Assembly: GCA_949318235.1 (NCBI GenBank) | Contig: OX439131.1 | Span: 7,835,811-7,899,810 of the forward strand | Origin: Ecdyonurus torrentis | Lineage: Eukaryota; Arthropoda; Insecta; Ephemeroptera; Heptageniidae | Direction of reading: 5' to 3' | Length of the DNA: 64,000 nucleotides | Shown: in pieces, positions 42,501-55,338 of the stretch | Numbering within the stretch: position 1 is the stretch's first letter | Layout: each line of letters opens with the position of its first letter | The notes under the pieces: generated by a model | The model's input: only the letters and a program-made list of their open reading frames with translations | What the model was told of the DNA's origin: nothing | Database searches by the model: none | Program-made: the position numbers and the translations under genes

Positions 42501-43479
42501 TTATATTATTTATAATATATATACATACACTATAAAAATATAATATACTATGAATGCATTTTTTTTTAACCCATATAAACTTATAAGTGTTGGGTAAGAA
42601 GGTTATGACAACTGTAAACAATATTTTCAACTAAATAAATAATAATAAAAAGTTACCACATAACATTCAACAACGTGTGATTTAATAGAAATGAATAAGT
42701 TGGATTTTTTTATGTCTTTTATTGTTTATCAAGTACAAAATTTGTCTCGGAACATAAAATTCATGATATCTGTATTGCATTTTTTTTTTATTTAGTTAAA
42801 TATGTATATAGTGAGAGGAAATACTAATTAATATAAATATAAATCAGAACTACGATTGAAATGAAAGACAAGAAATCTCATGTGTTTTAGTACACATGTT
42901 GTCGTTTATGAATTGGTGAGAGTTTTTGTTTTAAAACTAATTATTTTATGTTTTGAAAAAAATAATATACATTTTTTTTTAAATACATAATAATATTAAA
43001 ATCTTTAGTATAACATAATAGCCAAGATTTTTTATCCTATTTTATTATTGTTTTTTTTTTTTTTTTTTTTTCACTGGCAGAAATAAACCTTAAGTTACGT
43101 CTAAAATTGAAGAATATTTAGATTTTAAATACTTTTATATACAACTTTTATTTTTATTTTGAAGAATTTCTACATAATTAGGCAAAGAAATGAATGGAGA
43201 GAAAAAAAAAGTAAAATTGTTATTATAAATATTTTTATCAGTTCTTAAATATTTATTAATATTTTTTATTCTGATATATTTTTATAAATATTTTTAAATA
43301 CTGTAAAAACATTAGGGTGCATTAGGGCGCAAAAAATTGTAAAATAGAATTTTTTTCAAATGGGAAAAATTATTTTGATGTACAAATTACAACAAACCTA
43401 AGAATATGTGAATGCAACGTTAATAATAAACATTTGAAAATTATTGCATTGTTGTTTATACAAGGTTGGTATTTCAGAT

Positions 43480-43489
43480 ATATAAAAAC
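43480..43489 (+). promoter_or_regulatory. TATA box of H2B-like gene
   Basis: TATATAAAAA about 110 bases before the ATG. Transcription would be expected to start near 43510-43530, where TCAACAGTCAAATC could serve as an initiator, leaving a 5' leader of roughly 70-85 bases without an upstream ATG. TATA-like strings are frequent in this AT-rich DNA; the support is position relative to the gene. Confidence 0.5.
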
Positions 43490-43596
43490 ATAGAAAATAA
43501 CGGCAGTTAGAGAGCAACAAAGTCAACAGTCAAATCATCTAGAGTACGTTAATTTTTTTTTAAGAAATTCAAAAATTGAATCAGAGTCTGCTAGAA

Positions 43597-43977
43597 ATGC
43601 CAAGAACTAATAAAACCACTACTGTAAAGATGGATATTTGCAAAACTACGACAAAGAAGCCAGGACCTGTGAAGCAAAAGAAAAATAAGAGTGTCAAGAA
43701 GGGAACAGGAAGAAAGAGGCTTCAGATGTTTGACACATCCATTAAAAGACTTCACAGCAAGTTAAGCCCAGACTTGCAGATCAGTGCAGCGGCCGTGCAT
43801 GTTGTCTCTGACATGATGAATCACATTTTTGTACAAATTGGCAAAGAAAGCCAGATTTTACTAAAGAAGAAAGGTAAAAAGACCCTGCAATATCAAGATC
43901 TTCATGCAGCTGCAAACTTAGTGTTAACACCAAGTATCGCTAAGAAAGTCAATGCGCACGTGGCACAGATTTGTTAG
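43597..43977 (+). CDS. divergent histone H2B-like protein (126 aa)
   Basis: Intronless open frame, ATG at 43597, TAG at 43975-43977. An in-frame TTG lies 7 codons upstream, but the ATG (context gaaATGc) is the natural start. Residues 1-41 are a lysine-rich tail (KKPGPVKQKKNKSVKKG, TGRKR). Residues 44-125 fit the H2B histone fold: helix 1 MFDTSIKRLHSKL, loop SPDLQIS (canonical HPDTGIS), helix 2 AAAVHVVSDMMNHIFVQIGKESQILLK (canonical IMNSFVNDIFERIAAEA), loop KKGKKTL (canonical NKRSTI), helix 3 QDLHAAANLVL (canonical EIQTAVRLLL), then TPSIAKKVNAHVAQIC for PGELAKHAVSEGTKAV. It ends there: the canonical TKYTSSK tail with the ubiquitinated lysine is absent. Likely role is a nucleosomal H2B variant, perhaps germline; the tissue is inference. 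A TATA box lies upstream and poly(A) signals downstream, with no histone stem-loop and no neighbouring histone gene seen, so it is probably a stand-alone variant gene. Confidence 0.88.
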   Translation: MPRTNKTTTVKMDICKTTTKKPGPVKQKKNKSVKKGTGRKRLQMFDTSIKRLHSKLSPDLQISAAAVHVVSDMMNHIFVQIGKESQILLKKKGKKTLQYQDLHAAANLVLTPSIAKKVNAHVAQIC

Positions 43978-44097
43978 AACGCAGCAGAACAATCTGACAA
44001 GCAGCCACAAGAAAACAATTATCATATATGGCAATATTATGTAAACTATGTCAATTTTTATCCTTTTATGAAGTTAAAATATGTTTTGTTTGAGTTT

Positions 44098-44125
44098 AAT
44101 AAACATATTTTTTTAAATTAATAAA
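44098..44125 (+). terminator. tandem poly(A) signals of H2B-like gene
   Basis: Two AATAAA hexamers at 44098-44103 and 44120-44125, about 120-145 bases after the stop codon, followed by a T-rich stretch. I see no histone-type 3' stem-loop between stop codon and signals. The mRNA is therefore probably polyadenylated, as for replication-independent histone variants. Confidence 0.65.
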
Positions 44126-44642
44126 ACTTTTTCTTTACTGCTATGGAACTTATGTTAATTAAGAATATTTGATAAAAAATACATAGATATATATTAGAAA
44201 AAACTGGGGAATGGGAGATAGAATGAGCTGAAGTCCCTATATACCAATTACCAAATATTTTGACCGACTTATTTCTGTAAAAAATTGTTGAAAAACTCGC
44301 TAAAATAACATGCATTTAAATGGTAATTAGTGACTTGACGTGGGCCACCAATACTCCTGAGTGGACTGGCCGGAGGCATCTACATAGACCGGGCTATAGC
44401 CTATATAAATACATAAATCTCTTACCGATTTACCTTTGACACACCTACATATGCACGAGAATCAAAGTGCGAAGAACACGAGAGCGCATTCAGTGCATAT
44501 CATGGCCTCTATAGTCTATAGAGTCGTATACTTTTGAGATTCACTGAGAAACGAACTCGTAATCTGCTCGTAATTTCTGTCAGTCAAACCAGCACTGTGT
44601 ATTGCTACACAGGCTCGATTGAAATAGAATTAAATATTTCTT

Positions 44643-44757
<115 letters not shown>

Positions 44758-45268
44758 ATTACTATTGACAAAAGGTTTTATATTTTTAGGATATTATCTT
44801 GAATCCTAAAAATCTTGAATCTATTCTATCTTTGCATTTTGAATTTTATTAGTTGGAGAATTTTACAATTATGTTACAAAAAGAAGTCGTAGCTGTTACC
44901 AAGTTAGCTTACAAAAAAAAATTGTAATCAGTATCATCAAAAATAAAAGGAGGAATAAAAAAAAACTTTTTTGTTCTTCTGTTTTAACAAAAAATAATTG
45001 TAAAAAAATTGTATACGTAATACGTATACATTCATATAAAATATCAACAAAATTCTCATGAGAATTTCTCGTAAATTATAAAAATTAATATATATACCTT
45101 TTAATTTATATTACAAAATTCATTGAAATATTATTTAAAAGTGCTTAATAATAATAATAATACACAATAATTTACAGTTGATTAGAAATATCGATTTTAT
45201 ACACTTGATATACAAAATTAATGAAAGTGGTATTTAATTTACTACATAATACATTCAATCATATATAT

Positions 45269-45282
45269 GGGGGGGGGGGGGG
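45269..45282 (+). repeat. poly-G tract, 14 bases
   Basis: G14 followed by AGG inside strongly AT-rich sequence. A C-rich counterpart (about 12 C) is at 9519-9530. Confidence 0.95.
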
Positions 45283-45421
45283 AGGAATATTTTAAATGAT
45301 TTTAGGAATTTTTGTATATTATATGGGGTTAATTTTTAAATAAAAAAAATGCATTTTGTATTAGTAGTATGTAGTACCATCAAAAAATTGTTACTTTTTC
45401 TTATATAGAAGTCACGTTTTT

Positions 45422-45461
<40 letters not shown>

Positions 45462-46037
45462 ATCCTACTATCCATGTTTAATATCGGAAACCCCTTCTTC
45501 TTCTACTGTCATAAAAAAGTAGTAAGAAAAATGTGTCATCTTATGACCAAATTTTAGTGTGAATGTTTGATAGTCTATTCAATGTTTATATTATGGATAT
45601 AAAAACCTGTATGTCATTTAGTTTTGCTTACATCTAAAGTTGTAAATGTTTGACTCGTAATATTTATTACGTTTTTACTTTGACTTTAATATCTTCATAA
45701 TGTAAAGACTCAATTTCATTATTATATCTATGTGCACTTTATTTAATTAAAATGAAAGAAGAAGGATATGGTTTGATTTCATGTAATGAAAAATAAATGT
45801 AATTATCTTTTAAAAAGAAAATTAATATTAATTTTCTTTAAAAAAAAAAAAGGAAATTCTACTAACATGCGCAGTGAAATTGAAATTTAATTTAAAAGAT
45901 TTTTTTTAATAAAAAAGCAGGTATGCGAATTTTACCTATTTTCTTTCTCAAGTGAAGTAATTACACCAAACGTTTTAATTAATTACCTGGAATCTTGTGG
46001 ACAGTTATTTTATTGCCTTCTCTCTGCTCCCTCTGCG

Positions 46038-46039
<2 letters not shown>

Positions 46040-46109
<70 letters not shown>
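46040..46109. repeat. (CT)n microsatellite, 35 copies
   Basis: Pure CT run, about 250 bases left of the inverted-end element at 46356. Confidence 0.98.
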
Positions 46110-46111
<2 letters not shown>

Positions 46112-46355
46112 GGAACATAATTCTGCAAATTATCTTCATATAAATGAACGCCAGGTTTTACGTTCTTTTTTTTTACTACATTTTTCTCAGAAATTTTTAA
46201 CTCATTGTTTGTGTAATTCATAAATTTTCCGTGGATATTATAAAAAAAAAAGTTACTCTGTACATTAGTTACAATATTTTTTTAACATATTAAATTTAAG
46301 AATATGCTTTAAAATACTAGTTTTTATATGTAAATTTTTTCATATTTTAACGGTG

Positions 46356-46871
46356 AACCTCAGACCTAGAACGCCCCCTTTTTTCAAAAACTTATCGTAA
46401 AATATTTTAAAATTATTTTTGGATAGATCTCATCTTTACAAAATAGAAGTTCAAGTATAATTTCTTCATAATTGCCATACATTTCTCATAATTAATTTTT
46501 AACCATTTTTATTTTGCCGCGAAATTCAAAATCAATGTTATTCAAATGGGCAAACTAACGCTTAATTTTCTCGAACCAGAAATAATTTTGAAATATAAAA
46601 CAAAAAGTAATCGATAGAGCTTGGACATATTTATAACGTCAGAAAGTTTCAAAAAAAGTTATCGAACCAAAAATTTTTTAAAATGAAAAAACAAAAACAC
46701 AATGCTAATCATATGCAAATTTTGATCCTAATTATCTCGAGTCACAAATATTGTTTGAATATTCTGTTAACTGGAGCTCGTAGATCATGACATTTTTTAA
46801 CCCCCTTAAATTTTTTAAAAAAAGTTATCGAAACAATTTTGAGATATTTGGCTTTTGCTAGGTCTGAGGTT
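46356..46871. mobile_element. 516-bp element with perfect 14-bp inverted ends
   Basis: Left AACCTCAGACCTAG (46356-46369) and right CTAGGTCTGAGGTT (46858-46871) are perfect reverse complements. The interior carries recurrent TTATCG(AA) motifs near 46392, 46659 and 46824, each next to an A-run. No coding frame. A target-site duplication is not obvious. Probably a non-autonomous DNA transposon. Confidence 0.7.
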
Positions 46872-47330
46872 AATCCTTAAATTAAGTAATTTTATTGCAA
46901 CTTTTTTAATAGTATATAGTATCTTAAACCAGGACAAAAAAAAATGGTATTGAATGTTTTGAAAACAAAAACGTATTAGCTATTGTTGAAAAGTTAATTT
47001 AAAAGTATTTTTCAGCAAAGTTTTTTTATTGAATCTTCTCAAAGAGGAGAGCGAAAGTCTTGAGGAATGTTTGTGTAGCCTTTGTATATGAAACTCAACT
47101 TAATTTGGTGCGTGCAGTGAAGATACATAAAAAAAAACTTCTAGAAACATTTGTGAATAGCAATGAATAAATATATTTTTTCAAAATTAAATTTACAAAA
47201 CTTTTTTATGCTCCTGTATATACAAATAATAATACAGTTGTGAAAAGAATAAAATAAAATCTCGATACAAAATTACATATTGTCAATTCTTATTTTATGT
47301 ATTTCTTTATTTTTCAAAACTTTTTTTTGA

Positions 47331-47361
47331 GGGGGGGGGGGGAGGGAAGAAAGGGGGTGGG
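47331..47361 (+). repeat. G-rich tract with quadruplex potential
   Basis: Twelve G, then AGGG, AAGAAA, GGGGG, T, GGG: at least four G-triplets within 31 bases on the plus strand, the pattern that can fold into a G-quadruplex. Confidence 0.8.
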
Positions 47362-47818
47362 TTTGATTTTGTTGTCATTCAAATGTTTTAGGAATTTTTT
47401 ATTAAACAATTTTCTAATATAGTATATTAAACTTTTGCATAATAATTTTATACAAAAACTTATATTATATATCCCTTGTAATTTCAGTTAATATAAGAGG
47501 AGAGTTTAACATTAGGTGAATAATCAAGCTCAAGCTGGTTGGTTTTGCTAACAAAGAACAGTCCATAACATCAAAGTGAGAGAGCTACTAACTTTATAAC
47601 ATGTAGAGGGTAAGTAAATAGAGCAACTTTGCTTGCTTTTATAGTTCAGACAAACGCCTCAAACATTACGTATGCAACGTGAACTCCACATACACATTTT
47701 TTTTTTCAAAAAGGTATTTTCAATATTAAAAAGGGATGTATAATTAAATATACAGGATATAAAATGCTACACGATATCTTTTCCTTTTATAAAAAAACAA
47801 AAAATAAAAAATAAAAAA

Positions 47819-47850
<32 letters not shown>

Positions 47851-48434
47851 AATACTAGTAAAAAAAAACTCTTTTATTTAGTAACAGATTAGAAGATCAT
47901 GCAAATTGGTTGAGTTTATTTTCATTATTTTTCTTTTTCTTTTTTACTACACAAAGTATACTGTATAGAAACAAAAGAAGAAAAAAACTTAATTTAAAAA
48001 AGATATATTTACGTTGGAGTTCATTTTATTTTGTAACGTAAGAGTATTCTATTTTAAAATTTACCTTTTGAATATAAATACACACCAGTAAAAGTAATTT
48101 TATGTTTGTTTGTTTCTTTTCCTTTATTTTTTTACTTCAGAGTAAAATATACTTGCGACTATATTTAAAATTTAACTTTGTATGTAGTTTTGATATAAAA
48201 ATCACTGATGCAAATATTTAGATTTTCGTTCAGGTATGTAATTAAGTTATTGATTACAAATTTTATTATAGTTCTTTGCTTTCTGTATTGAATCATGAAT
48301 AAACAGTTAGAAAACAAGCCTTTTATTTTATACTGCAAGGATGTCAAATTTGTCGAAATAAGAAAGGCAACGAATTTTATTTATTTATTCACGATATTCA
48401 GAATTTTATTTTAAATTGTAAAATTACTGTGCTA

Positions 48435-48468
<34 letters not shown>

Positions 48469-49085
48469 GCATGATTTCTTTTCAATTTTTTATAAATATT
48501 TTTTTTCTTTTTTAATTTCCATTAATTTTTTTTTAATAACAGTAAGGCAGAAATGCGTACAATCAATTCCATTTGATTAATCAAATTATGACAAAGAAAC
48601 GTAATAAAATATATCCTATACATTTCCATTCAAAAATTGTTGAATGTTTTTACTTTTTAAGACTTATCATTTATTTTTATGTTCGAATATAAACTTAAAA
48701 AATCCTATAGCTAGTTTTTTTTTTCAATGATTCACCAAATTGACCTTACATTGCACAGTTTTACGTTATCTCTGGGATTTTTTCATGTAACTCTGGTTTT
48801 CACATATTGGGTGACACAACTTGTACTTTAGCTGTATACGGGTAAGGTGAGCTTATGGATAAATTAAAGCGCACACAGCACGGTCATAAATAAAGTAATA
48901 AAAAACGTAAAAAGTAATTTGTTAAATATATATTTAATACTGTAAGTCCTCATTTTACGAAGCTGGAAAAACTTAATTTAGAAAGCTGGTAAAAATGTCA
49001 TAAAATGTATCAGATTTAATTGAAGTATTTTTTTTTCTGGTCTACCATTCAAGAAATGTAAATTTCATGTAGTATTTTTCAATTA

Positions 49086-49091
49086 TATATA

Positions 49092-49156
<65 letters not shown>
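49086..49156. repeat. interrupted (TA)n microsatellite
   Basis: Three TA runs separated by TTTTAT and TAAT interruptions. Confidence 0.95.
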
Positions 49157-50024
49157 TAATGCAAAATCAAATTAAATATTATGCAGCTCTTATTACAGTT
49201 TGATACGTGCTGTAGATATTTAAAAAAAAATCAAAATATTTATATTTATATAAATAATAATAATAATAGGGTTAACAAGTAACAAACTATAATATGTTAT
49301 GTACTTATTTAGTTCAAAATAAAAACATAAGTACTATACGTATACTTTAAAGGATTAAATAACTTTTACAATCTTGTTTCTACGTACTGTACATACATGT
49401 CGAGCCAAGTAATTACCACAAACTTTTGGGTTCAATTGCATGTTTGCTATTACAAAACCTACTTTAATTATATTTAAATTATTTTCCATTTTTATATGAG
49501 CTTGTTTTTGACACTTTTAACATAAATCATGATATTATACATAAATATAATTTATATTTATACAACAACCAACTTTCATAGCATATTAAACAGAAACAAC
49601 ATTTATGATTTCCTATTTTAAATCAAATCTGTAAATCTTAAAAAAAAATCAGTAAACTCCACTTATGAAAACTCTCATTTTTGCGTTTCATTCATCGGGT
49701 TTCAGTTTATAGTTAAATATTTTTCCAAGTGCACTTTGTATTAACGTAGCTTTTAACTTTTTTAATTTACCAAGATCCCGTCAATTCATATAAGTTCGGC
49801 ATTGAGAAATGTCAAAACTTCTCTTTCACTTACATTATAGAACGATTTTAATGATAAATAATTTTGTAATAATAGTTTACTCTGATATTAACTCTGGTTT
49901 TATTTCTGTTTTTACATTTTTTTTATTGAGCCTTACTAAAAAAATAATAATAAAATAAAAAAAAAAAACTCAATAAATATAACTTGAACTTAAACCAATT
50001 CATTTCCAATAGAATAAAGGCGTT

Positions 50025-50026
<2 letters not shown>

Positions 50027-50113
<87 letters not shown>
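50027..50113. repeat. (GA)n microsatellite, about 43 copies
   Basis: Pure GA run of about 86 bases. Confidence 0.98.
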
Positions 50114-50115
<2 letters not shown>

Positions 50116-50413
50116 CTATACAAGTTTTATTTTTTTCCTTATAAAAATTGTGATTTGAGACTCGAATGCATATAATGTATAAGACAAAAACCATAGTATA
50201 CTGTATTATGCAAAATAAAATAAAAACTTTTTTTTATGCAAATATATATGGTAATGTAATTTAGAATCAATACATTTTTAATTCATGAATATAAATATTT
50301 CATCCGTATTTCGCATAAAAATATATGTTTTAGTTTCTTTATAGTATATAGATATTACATACAAACAGTATTAAATTTTGTACCTCATATCAAAATATTC
50401 CTTTAGAAGTGGG

Positions 50414-50428
50414 CTTTATATATATATG

Positions 50429-50501
<73 letters not shown>
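50414..50501. repeat. (TA)n microsatellite
   Basis: TA run with GTATATT interruption near its left end. Confidence 0.97.
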
Positions 50502-50508
<7 letters not shown>

Positions 50509-51505
50509 TAAAAAATTTATAACATTCACGATTTGAAAATTATTTAAATAAGTTTTGGTTCAAAGATTTTCTCTGCCTGCAATGCAGGCAGTCAGCACAC
50601 AAAATACACTCATACATATGTGCTTGAAATCTCCCAGGCAGACCGTTTCTTAATTGCCAAAAGGCTAATATGCTTTCCCTAACCTTAATGAAGACTCAAA
50701 CCCCCCACACACTAAAACAAAAATTACTTTTATAATTTTATATAAAGTAAACCCTTGTAACCAATTCACATCATCAATGTGAGTTTAAATTAAATTATTT
50801 GAAATTTACAAACAAATATGTATAAATTTTCTCTTTGATAGAAAACAAAAACAAATAATTAAAGTACACAGAAAAGCACTTAAATTTTGAATGTGGTTTG
50901 TTGTATTTTTTTCCCCCTAGTAATGAAAGGTAGAAGTTATATTGGAAAAATATGGAATATAATTGTTTTGTGTGCGGTTCATAAATTATTTCAAAATACT
51001 AGAGATCGAAGCCAAAATATTATAGAAGTCAATTCGAAGTCATAGATTTCAAAATTGTTTGGTGCTGTTTATAAATTTATGACAACTTCATATTAAAGTA
51101 ATTTTAATTTTAAAATATAAAATTAAAGTCAACATGCATGTCATAAGTATTTTTTTTATTCAATAATAAATCGATTTAGTTCATCTGTAATTGATCTCCA
51201 AATTAAGTACTCTCTATTTTTTAAAGTCATCCTTTTTCACCTGGGTTCTCTAATATGAAAATCATTAGTTAAAAATGTTAATGTGAAGAAGGGGATATAT
51301 TTGTCATAAATCTTAGAATGTCAAGATACACAAAAAGTAAAATTTTATTTCAATTAATAATGCTTCAATTGATCACTATTTTCTTGTTTAATTTGTAAAA
51401 TGATATAATTCGTAACTACAGACATGCGAATATATTTTCTTGTCATAAAACAAAAGCATTAAATTAATCAAAATCCTTTTTCTTTGCTTTGCTTTGCTTT
51501 TCTTT

Positions 51506-51539
<34 letters not shown>

Positions 51540-51925
51540 CTTTTCTTTTTTTTAAGTAAGTTTTAAAACATTTAATTATTAATTAAAAAACTTTTTAAAA
51601 TTTTAACTCATTTTCTTTAATTGTAATAATTTTTTTACAAGATATTATAAGCTTTTAAATATATAACAAATTAATACAATACGTTATATATAGAATTTTC
51701 TTTCAATTATAACAATATAATTTTAATGTTATATATACTTTAAATTCAAAGAAAAAAAATTGTTTAAAAATGTTCTTAATAAAAGTAAGTAAAACTTATT
51801 GTTATTTTTTTTTTCTAAGGTTTAAATTGTACAGCTATAAAGTTTATTATATTTTTAAAATTAAATATATAAAGATAAACAAAGTTTTGAACCCTGAAAC
51901 TATATGGGTGACAAACAAAACAAGT

Positions 51926-51926
<1 letters not shown>

Positions 51927-51977
<51 letters not shown>
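51927..51977. repeat. (GA)n microsatellite
   Basis: Pure GA run of about 50 bases. Confidence 0.97.
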
Positions 51978-51983
<6 letters not shown>

Positions 51984-52881
51984 AAATAAAGATAAAAAGT
52001 TTGAAAGCTATATGAGAAGATGGTGTCAAGAAACAGCAGTTTCTTTCAACAGATGGACTCACTCTATTGCAGGCAACAATTGCAGTCAAGTGGAAGTCCT
52101 AACTCCCAACACTTCTTGATACAAAAGCTTATCACAACAGTCCACGTCAGTTTTATATTGCACTTTTAGGAATTTTTTGTTGTTGTAAAATTATTGACTT
52201 TGCTCTTTTTTTTTTTCTTGCAATGTTGTGAAAGCATAGTTTATTAAAAATTGATTTTCTTCAAAATATATAAAGAATAATAAATAAAAACAATAAAAAA
52301 TAAAAAATAAAATAGTAATGGAACGTTTTTTTTTTTTTTTTTTTTTGTTGTTTTTTTTAATTATAATTTTATTTTTTAATATTCTAAAATGGAATTACCA
52401 TGACATGTTGACTATATATTTAAGTATCTCTCTTATTTTTTAATACAGTAAACAGTAACATAAAACTTTTTTTTTAATAAAACTGATTTCAAAATGATTA
52501 TATTAGAAATTACATGAAGTAGAAAAATCAATACCATACAGGGATAAAAATGTATTTTTAATTTATTTTTATTATTATATTTAAATGAGCTATATATTTT
52601 AAGTATAGAGATAAAATTTTCTTTAATTAACATTTCATTTTAAAAAATACTTAATTCCCCTTTTCAGTATGCTAAACAAAAGATAAATATCACATTTCCG
52701 AAATGCATTTAATCTAGCTAAAACTTGCAATTTCCTTTAATATATAATAAAATTATTTAATTAACTAATTAAAATATTAAATCGTATTTAATTTACTTCT
52801 TGCAAAATATAAAATCCTTGACTTTGATCACGTAATTAGGTTTAAGAGCTAATACTATTATATAATATTAAGTGAAGAGAT

Positions 52882-53035
52882 AGAAGAAGAAGAAGAAGAA
52901 GAAGAAGAAGAAGAAGAAGAAGAAGAAGAAGAAGAAGAAGAAGAAGAAGAAGAAGAAGAAGAAGAAGAAGAAGAAGAAGAAGAAGAAGAAGAAGAAGAAG
53001 AAGAAGAAGAAGAAGAAGAAGAAGAAGAAGAAGAA
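52882..53035. repeat. (GAA)n tract, about 51 uninterrupted copies
   Basis: A pure GAA/TTC run of 154 bases. Purine on one strand and pyrimidine on the other, with mirror symmetry, the composition that favours triplex (H-DNA) structures. Confidence 0.99.
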
Positions 53036-53522
53036 TAAAAAAAGTTATTCTGAAATTTTTTTGTGAATTGAAGTGAAACGAAACTGGAGACAACTGTAAT
53101 GTAGAGACAAAAATAAAATAAAAAGTTAAAAGTTCCTGATGACATTTATAAACTTTTTCTTCTTCTTCATGTAATAGTATCGCAAATTTTACACGCTACT
53201 CTTATTGTGATCTTTTTTTTTATCTGATCTCATAATCTTTTAGCTTTAAGAGAATATAAGTTAATCAACACACTCTCTTACACCTCCTACACTTTTATCG
53301 TGGCAATCAGGCTTGTGTGTGTGGATTACGATCAGCATTTCCCTCGACTAATAATCTTCTTTCCTGCTCTAAAATAATCCTCTTTTTACCCCTCAATAAA
53401 GTTCCGGAATTTTATCTGTTATAAACAAGATGCACCCTCTGTGAACATGAGATTATATTTTTAATGACGTAAGGGTTAAAATTTTTAATTTAATATCGTA
53501 TAATTTTTTTATGGCATTAAAT

Positions 53523-53632
<110 letters not shown>

Positions 53633-53697
53633 ACCAAGATATAATTCTTAATCTAATTTAAACAGTAAATATGTATTTACAGTTATATAAAAGCTTT

Positions 53698-53750
<53 letters not shown>

Positions 53751-55089
53751 CATAGTAATATTGTAATATAGAAGTTAAGTATAAAACCTTTTCAAATATT
53801 TATTTTGTATAAAAGTCAAAGTCATATTTTGTCTGTTTGTTTAATATAGAACAAAATAATAGAGAGTATACAATTTTATCTTAATTAAGGTTTCAGAGGG
53901 ATTATATATTAATTAGCAATGTAATAAAATTAAAAAAAAATTAATCTCTATGGTACCTTTGTGTAAATAATACGTTCTGATTTTTTATAAATCATAATAT
54001 GTGATTTTTATGTTTATATTATTTTTTGCATTTTTTTTAGCTGATGTACTTTTTTGTCTTAATTATATAATTACTACTTACAATAACAATTACAATACTA
54101 AGAAAATAATTTTTTTAAAAAAATCAATATTTCAATATTTTTTTATTAATATGATTTTTTTTTTTTTTTTTTTTAGTTTTGATTTTTATATATACGTATA
54201 TATATATATGATATAGTAATTTATTTTAATTACCAAACTATACATATTGCATACTCTTGTATACTCTCTCTCTCTCTCTCTCTCTCCCTCTCTCATTTAC
54301 TTTCTCTCTTTGTGGGTTAAAAAAAGCAACAATTAAAAAAACTCTTAAATTTTTAAAAATATTTACTCTTTATACTTTATATAGTTATAATGTATTAAAT
54401 TTTAACTCCTCCATTCTTGAGAAGTTTTTACAACTATATAAGAAATGGACTCATTCTTCTATGGGTCCCTTACGACGATTTTATATATTATGCTCTATAT
54501 GTAAGTTGAAAAACTTTAAACTATGTTTGGTAAGTTTATTACACTACTGAGTGTTTGCTGACGACAACTCATGGCATTTATTTTGCTAGATAACCGGATA
54601 GAAGTTGGCAGAAATATATCCTTTGCTTGTGTCTTCTTGGGTCCTCCTTTCCTTCCGCCTTTTAAACACACGCAAACTGCCATAGAATGCGCTCCACTTT
54701 GCCTTTTATGTTTGTTGGAGAAAGAGAATGAGAGAGAGAGAAAGAGAGAGAGAGAGAGCAAAATAAATACACTAGAGAGCAGATTTAAGTTGTGAAGTTT
54801 TGGCCTAAATTTAATTTACTGACTTCATCAAAAAGAATTTACACCAAATAACTGTCAAAATAGATAAAGTAATAAAATTTGAAAAACTGCTGATAATAAA
54901 ACAGTGAAAACTGCGATGATCAGAAATATTTTAAGATATTTGCAAGATGATTATATTATACAAGACCTTTTTCATCTTATAAAATGATGTCTATATTTTT
55001 AAAATAAAATAATACGATGTGAAACGAGTAAACGTACAAAAGCTCCAAAAACCATTCCAACAAAATAATATCACAAAAATATTTCTCTG

Positions 55090-55338
55090 TCAGAAGTGAT
55101 TGTTTTCCGTGTTTCTTTCTTTTCCAAGTAAAAAGTCATGAAAGTCAGTCACACATTTAAGTCGACATAATTGTGAAGACATTAACAATGTGTCCTCCCT
55201 CGCGTATGTAAAGTTTTCTTCAAGCATGATTCCCATTACTGAAGTAAGTTTCCCTAGAGATTGAGATTTTCTTTGTTCTGTCGCCACAGCTTCCAGTTGT
55301 TGTTCACGCCAAGTAGTAAACACAATCTGACAATGTCA
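55090..55338 (-). other. unrecognised minus-strand open frame (about 80 codons)
   Basis: Open from just after an in-frame TGA to a TGA at the lower end, with a composition unlike simple repeats: REQQLEAVATEQRKSQSLGK, MGIMLEENFTYARED, LCRLKCVTDFHDFLLGKE. There is no ATG near its beginning, so it would need an upstream exon; a gtcag lies at the start but lacks a pyrimidine tract. It may be a decayed transposon-encoded segment. I recognise no family. Confidence 0.22.

Noticed and set aside
43978..44097. Histone 3' stem-loop after the H2B-like gene
   Set aside because: No GGCYCTTTTCAGAGCC-like hairpin is present; AATAAA signals are found instead.
49923..50194. Alternating S-L and R-E open frames
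   Set aside because: They are translations of the (GA)n/(CT)n repeat; similar frames at 14645, 29772, 44534 and 51770 were rejected for the same reason.
52842..53145. Poly-leucine and poly-serine open frames on the minus strand
   Set aside because: They are the frames of the (GAA)n/(TTC)n tract.
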